NCBI GenBank assembly: GCA_030680655.1
Contig: JAUXUZ010000311.1
Coordinates: forward strand, 1-17,632
Source: Phycisphaerales bacterium
GTDB lineage: Bacteria; Planctomycetota; Phycisphaerae; Phycisphaerales; UBA1924
Reading direction: 5' to 3'
Length of the DNA: 17,632 nucleotides
Made by a program: the position numbers and the translations under genes. Below the pieces are notes generated by a model. That model was not told the origin of the DNA, did no database searches, and saw only the letters and a list, made by a program, of their open reading frames with translations. Below are positions 15,275 to 17,632 of this stretch, in pieces (the first letter of the stretch is position 1; the number at the start of each line of letters is the position of its first letter).

Positions 15275-15817
15275 TCAGAGCGCCCTGGCTGTTCGCCGCA
15301 GCCGCAGATACATGTGCGTCTCCGCCAAGCTCTGCCCATCGACACGAACGGCGTCGGGCTCGGCGCCCCACGGAACAAAGCCCATCTTGGCATAGAGTGC
15401 GCTCGCGGCCAAAGACTTCTCGGAGACACTGAGCCCGACCGACTCGATGCGCGGGACAACCAGCCAATTGCGGGCGGCTTCGACGGCCGCATCGACAACG
15501 CTGCGGCCGAGGCCCCTGACACGATGAGAAGGTGTTACGTAGACGCCCCAGAGTGTGGCGCGGTGGGCTGACTTGACCGGCTCTTCGCGGCGAATCCCCG
15601 CGACGGCCACGAGTTCGTTCTCGACAGTGAAACCACCGGCGATCGAAAAGCCACCTGACGGCCGGCTCATGCTTGCAGCCAGCCCGACGGCGTTGCAGCC
15701 GGGGTCGTCGTCGGGCGAGCGGAGGAAGGCCCAGGGCGAGTTAAAGAGCATCTCGCGGCGGAGCACGGTGTAGGCGACAGCGTCGCTCGGGGTGAGGATC
15801 CGGATCGTGTGCACCAC
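15275..15817 (-). CDS. GNAT family N-acetyltransferase
   Basis: A 180-residue acetyl-CoA-dependent acyltransferase. The motif A block is LWGVYVTPSHRVRGLGRSVV (89-108), with RVRGLG as the pyrophosphate-binding loop, and the motif B region is ASALYAKMGF (138-147). Nothing in the sequence points to the substrate. GTG 15817 is chosen because TATCCT (15828-15823) ends five bases upstream and the fold starts at once (VHTIRILTPSDA); GTG 15814 is equally possible. A longer frame running back to 16150 would cross the tRNA-Gly gene and is rejected. It converges on the dockerin end with 105 bases between, in which nothing is recognised. Confidence 0.87.
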   Translation of the reverse strand: MVHTIRILTPSDAVAYTVLRREMLFNSPWAFLRSPDDDPGCNAVGLAASMSRPSGGFSIAGGFTVENELVAVAGIRREEPVKSAHRATLWGVYVTPSHRVRGLGRSVVDAAVEAARNWLVVPRIESVGLSVSEKSLAASALYAKMGFVPWGAEPDAVRVDGQSLAETHMYLRLRRTARAL

Positions 15818-15828
15818 GCCAAAGGATA
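15818..15828 (-). promoter_or_regulatory. Leaderless-type -10 box (TATCCT) before GNAT gene
   Basis: TATCCT on the minus strand (15828-15823) is followed by five bases and GTG 15817. No Shine-Dalgarno is present. Read-through from the upstream tRNA-Gly promoter is also possible. Confidence 0.42.
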
Positions 15829-15912
15829 CACCCAAACGGTGGTGCCTTTGCCGTTGTGCCGAACGTCGCAGCACCGCCAGGCTGCGGCAGACGGCCACTG
15901 GGCTGGCGCTAA

Positions 15913-15984
15913 AGCGGGCGAGGAGGATCGAACTCCCGACATTCAGCTTGGGAAGCTGACGTTCTACCGCTGAACTACGCCCGC
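15913..15984 (-). tRNA. tRNA-Gly (CCC)
   Basis: A 72-nt cloverleaf on the minus strand: acceptor GCGGGCG/CGCCCGC, anticodon stem TCAGC/GCTGA with loop TTCCCAA (anticodon CCC, reading GGG), T loop TTCGATC, and U73 as discriminator base as usual for glycine. CCA is not encoded. Its sequence is close to the E. coli tRNA-Gly(CCC) as I remember it. Confidence 0.96.
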
Positions 15985-15994
15985 GGCTGCGGGC

Positions 15995-16024
15995 AGTATA
16001 CCCCGGCGCGATCCAGATCGTCGA
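15995..16024 (-). promoter_or_regulatory. Promoter of tRNA-Gly
   Basis: On the minus strand TATACT (16000-15995) is a strong -10 box ten bases before the tRNA 5' end. TCGACG (16024-16019), 18 bases further upstream, matches four of six -35 positions. Confidence 0.7.
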
Positions 16025-16278
16025 CTGATGGGGCCATAGGGGCGAACCCGTACTCCCCTCGCGCCACCTTGGAACCCGGGGCCCGAACTTGAACGATTCG
16101 ACCGATAACCAAGGGCTCCGAAAGCGTCGGTATGCGTGGCCCGCTGGCACGCATGTGGGCGAGCAGAACGGGTCGTCGTCCGGATTGCGGCGAAAAGGCC
16201 TTTAGGTACATCCTCGGGGGGTCGATTCAGTTCCAGTCCCGTGCACCGCGTCCGGATATCGAACTCGGAGTCGCTGAA
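16025..16278 (+). other. Structured leader upstream of the TonB-dependent receptor
   Basis: No gene is seen. Three pairings stand out: AGGGG/CCCCT around a 12-base loop (about 16036-16057), CCTTGG with CCAAGG some 40 bases apart, and a hairpin ATGCGTG (16132-16138) / CACGCAT (16148-16154) that extends inward by CC/GG to a four-base CGCT loop. GGAG at 16267-16270, eight bases before ATG 16279, is the ribosome site. I find no cobalamin-riboswitch consensus box and no clear promoter. Confidence 0.5.
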
Positions 16279-17632
16279 ATGACCAAGACAAGACATGGCC
16301 TGTTGGCCGCTGTGCGATCCCCTGCTGCTTGCATCGTGCTGCTCGCGGGAGGCTCGATCGCTTATGCGGAACCCGATGTTCCATCACCGTTCACGTCGGC
16401 AAGTCCAGCGCCGGGCGCCGAGACCGCGATCACGCCGCAGGGCAGCGCAGCACCCGCCATCATCGCGTCACAGACCTCCCAGCCGAGTGACGACCTGCTG
16501 ATGTTCGAGGATGTGCCCGTGGTGATCTCGGCCTCGCGGAGGGTGCAGAAACTGAGCGAACTCAGCGTCCCGGTCAGTGTTGTCACCTGGAAGGACATCC
16601 ACTATCGAGGCGAGACGGATATCGCCGAGATGCTCTCGCAGGTGCCCGGCATGAACGTGCTGAGGATCGACCGAAACCGTTGGGCGGTCGGTGTGCGTGG
16701 CCTGCACGATGTTTACGCCGACCGCACCATCGTGCTCATCAACGGTCGCAACGCCGGCAACCCGGTGCTCGGTGTGGCCGACTTTGGCGCCCTGCCTGTG
16801 CTTGCGGAGGACATCGAGCGGATCGAGGTCGTGCGTGGACCGGGCGGGGCCGTCTGGGGCGCCAACGCGTTCAACGGCGCGATCAACATCATCACCAAGC
16901 GACCGGAAGACGCCCAGGGCTTCATGGCCACGACCCGCATGAACGAATTCGGCGACACGAACTCTCAGGTGCGGTTCGGCACCAAGGGGGACGCCTGGGC
17001 ACTCCGGGCCTCGCTCGGCTACGAGAATCACGAGAGCTCTGAAGATGCGATCAACCACGACACGTTCAGTTCGCGCGACTTCTCGCGGTCAACGCGGTTC
17101 GATATCGAGGGCGTCTACAACCTGGGTGCCCAGGCCCGCCTGCGGTTCGGCCTTGCGGGGGCGCACGTCGAACGGGGCGACATCGATTTTGCTGGCTATT
17201 GGCCGAAGAAGGACGAGCGCCTTGACGAAGAGCGGCTATTTGCAAAGCTGGAGCGAGAGTTTGATGACGGTTCGAGCGGCTACCTGCAGTGGTTCTGCAA
17301 CATCGCGAGCGAGAATCGAACCACACTATTCCGAGTTGACAGCGTAGAGAACGACCTGGAAGCTCAATACGGGTGGAATACTTCCGCTGAGAACCGCGTG
17401 ATGGTCGGCGGCAACGCGAGGATTGTGCAGATCGACCAGACCGTGCTCGACCCGCAGGACATCATCTTCCAAGACCCGAGCGTGCAGGAGCACTGGCTCG
17501 GCGCCTTTGTCACCGATCGGTGGCAGGCAACTGAGCGGCTCGCGTTCGAGGGTCAGTTCCGAGTGGATACCTACTCGGAAACAACTACCGACTGGTCGGC
17601 GCGAGCAGCGGCGCTGCTGGCGCTGGACAAGG
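16279..17632 (+). CDS. TonB-dependent outer-membrane receptor (3' end outside window)
   Basis: The first 451 residues of a TonB-dependent receptor, an outer-membrane barrel that imports ligands such as siderophores or vitamins using TonB energy. Residues 1-30 are a signal peptide ending AYA. A Ser/Ala/Pro-rich linker leads to DVPVVISASRR (78-88), which resembles a TonB box running into the plug. The plug domain (about 88-207) contains ETDIAEMLSQVPGMNV, VLINGRN, LPVLAEDIERIEVVRGPGG and GANAFNGAINIITK. The barrel starts after about 215, with alternating polar/hydrophobic strands. The Trp in GGAVWGAN, instead of Tyr, is common in one branch of the family. Ligand unknown. It is divergent from tRNA-Gly, with a long structured leader that could carry regulation. 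ATG 16279 has GGAG eight bases upstream. Confidence 0.92.
   Translation, partial: MTKTRHGLLAAVRSPAACIVLLAGGSIAYAEPDVPSPFTSASPAPGAETAITPQGSAAPAIIASQTSQPSDDLLMFEDVPVVISASRRVQKLSELSVPVSVVTWKDIHYRGETDIAEMLSQVPGMNVLRIDRNRWAVGVRGLHDVYADRTIVLINGRNAGNPVLGVADFGALPVLAEDIERIEVVRGPGGAVWGANAFNGAINIITKRPEDAQGFMATTRMNEFGDTNSQVRFGTKGDAWALRASLGYENHESSEDAINHDTFSSRDFSRSTRFDIEGVYNLGAQARLRFGLAGAHVERGDIDFAGYWPKKDERLDEERLFAKLEREFDDGSSGYLQWFCNIASENRTTLFRVDSVENDLEAQYGWNTSAENRVMVGGNARIVQIDQTVLDPQDIIFQDPSVQEHWLGAFVTDRWQATERLAFEGQFRVDTYSETTTDWSARAAALLALDK

Noticed and set aside
15818..16150. Upstream extension of the GNAT reading frame
   Set aside because: It would translate through tRNA-Gly and the tRNA promoter; the GNAT fold begins at the GTG at 15817/15814.
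16025..16278. Cobalamin or cyclic-di-GMP riboswitch before the TonB receptor
   Set aside because: I could not find the conserved consensus boxes of either class; only generic hairpins are present.
1..17632. CRISPR array, insertion sequence, integrase, toxin-antitoxin or phage genes
   Set aside because: No regularly spaced direct repeats, terminal inverted repeats with a transposase, or such protein families were seen. The two tRNA genes have no visible integrase or duplicated 3' end nearby.

Overview
The window is high-GC bacterial DNA and most likely comes from a planctomycete of the Phycisphaerae type. The main reason is two exported proteins that end in the acidic, Asn/Asp-rich double repeat (NNNDF-VVFID type) closing on Gly-Cys, which I know as the GC-type dockerin of that group. 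A prepilin-like protein with the FTLIELLVVIAIIALL leader, a DapL-type aminotransferase and a bacterial topoisomerase VI A subunit also fit. This assignment is inference from content; no rRNA is present.

Layout, left to right. (1) The 3' half of a phosphoketolase gene overlaps an acetate kinase gene (+): a phosphoketolase/acetate kinase module that takes sugar phosphates to acetyl phosphate, then ATP and acetate. (2) A medium-chain dehydrogenase/reductase (+), a two-way terminator and the initiator tRNA-Met (-). (3) purD (+), converging on a dapL-like aminotransferase (-), which diverges from a topoisomerase VI A/Spo11-like gene (+). (4) A prepilin-like protein (-) and a 416-bp divergent intergenic region. 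(5) A 767-residue secreted modular protein with a C-terminal GC-type dockerin (+), then a strong terminator. (6) queG (-), lying downstream of a sugar-phosphate isomerase-like gene (-). (7) A secreted cyclophilin-Ig-dockerin gene (+), apparently starting at CTG and split by a one-base frameshift at a run of nine G. (8) A GNAT acetyltransferase (-), tRNA-Gly(CCC) (-) and the first 451 codons of a TonB-dependent receptor (+) that runs off the window.

Two themes cut across the region. First, signals near the starts fall into two classes. Several cytoplasmic genes lack a Shine-Dalgarno but have a TANNNT -10-like box 5-9 bases before the start codon, which suggests leaderless mRNAs. The exported proteins, the prepilin and the topoisomerase gene have clear purine-rich ribosome sites 7-8 bases before the start. 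Second, surface functions are clustered on the right-hand side (prepilin, two dockerin proteins, TonB receptor) among housekeeping genes. No CRISPR array, insertion sequence, integrase or defence island was seen. The points most worth following are the G9 frameshift with its CTG start, the leaderless pattern, and the topoisomerase VI A gene without an adjacent B subunit.
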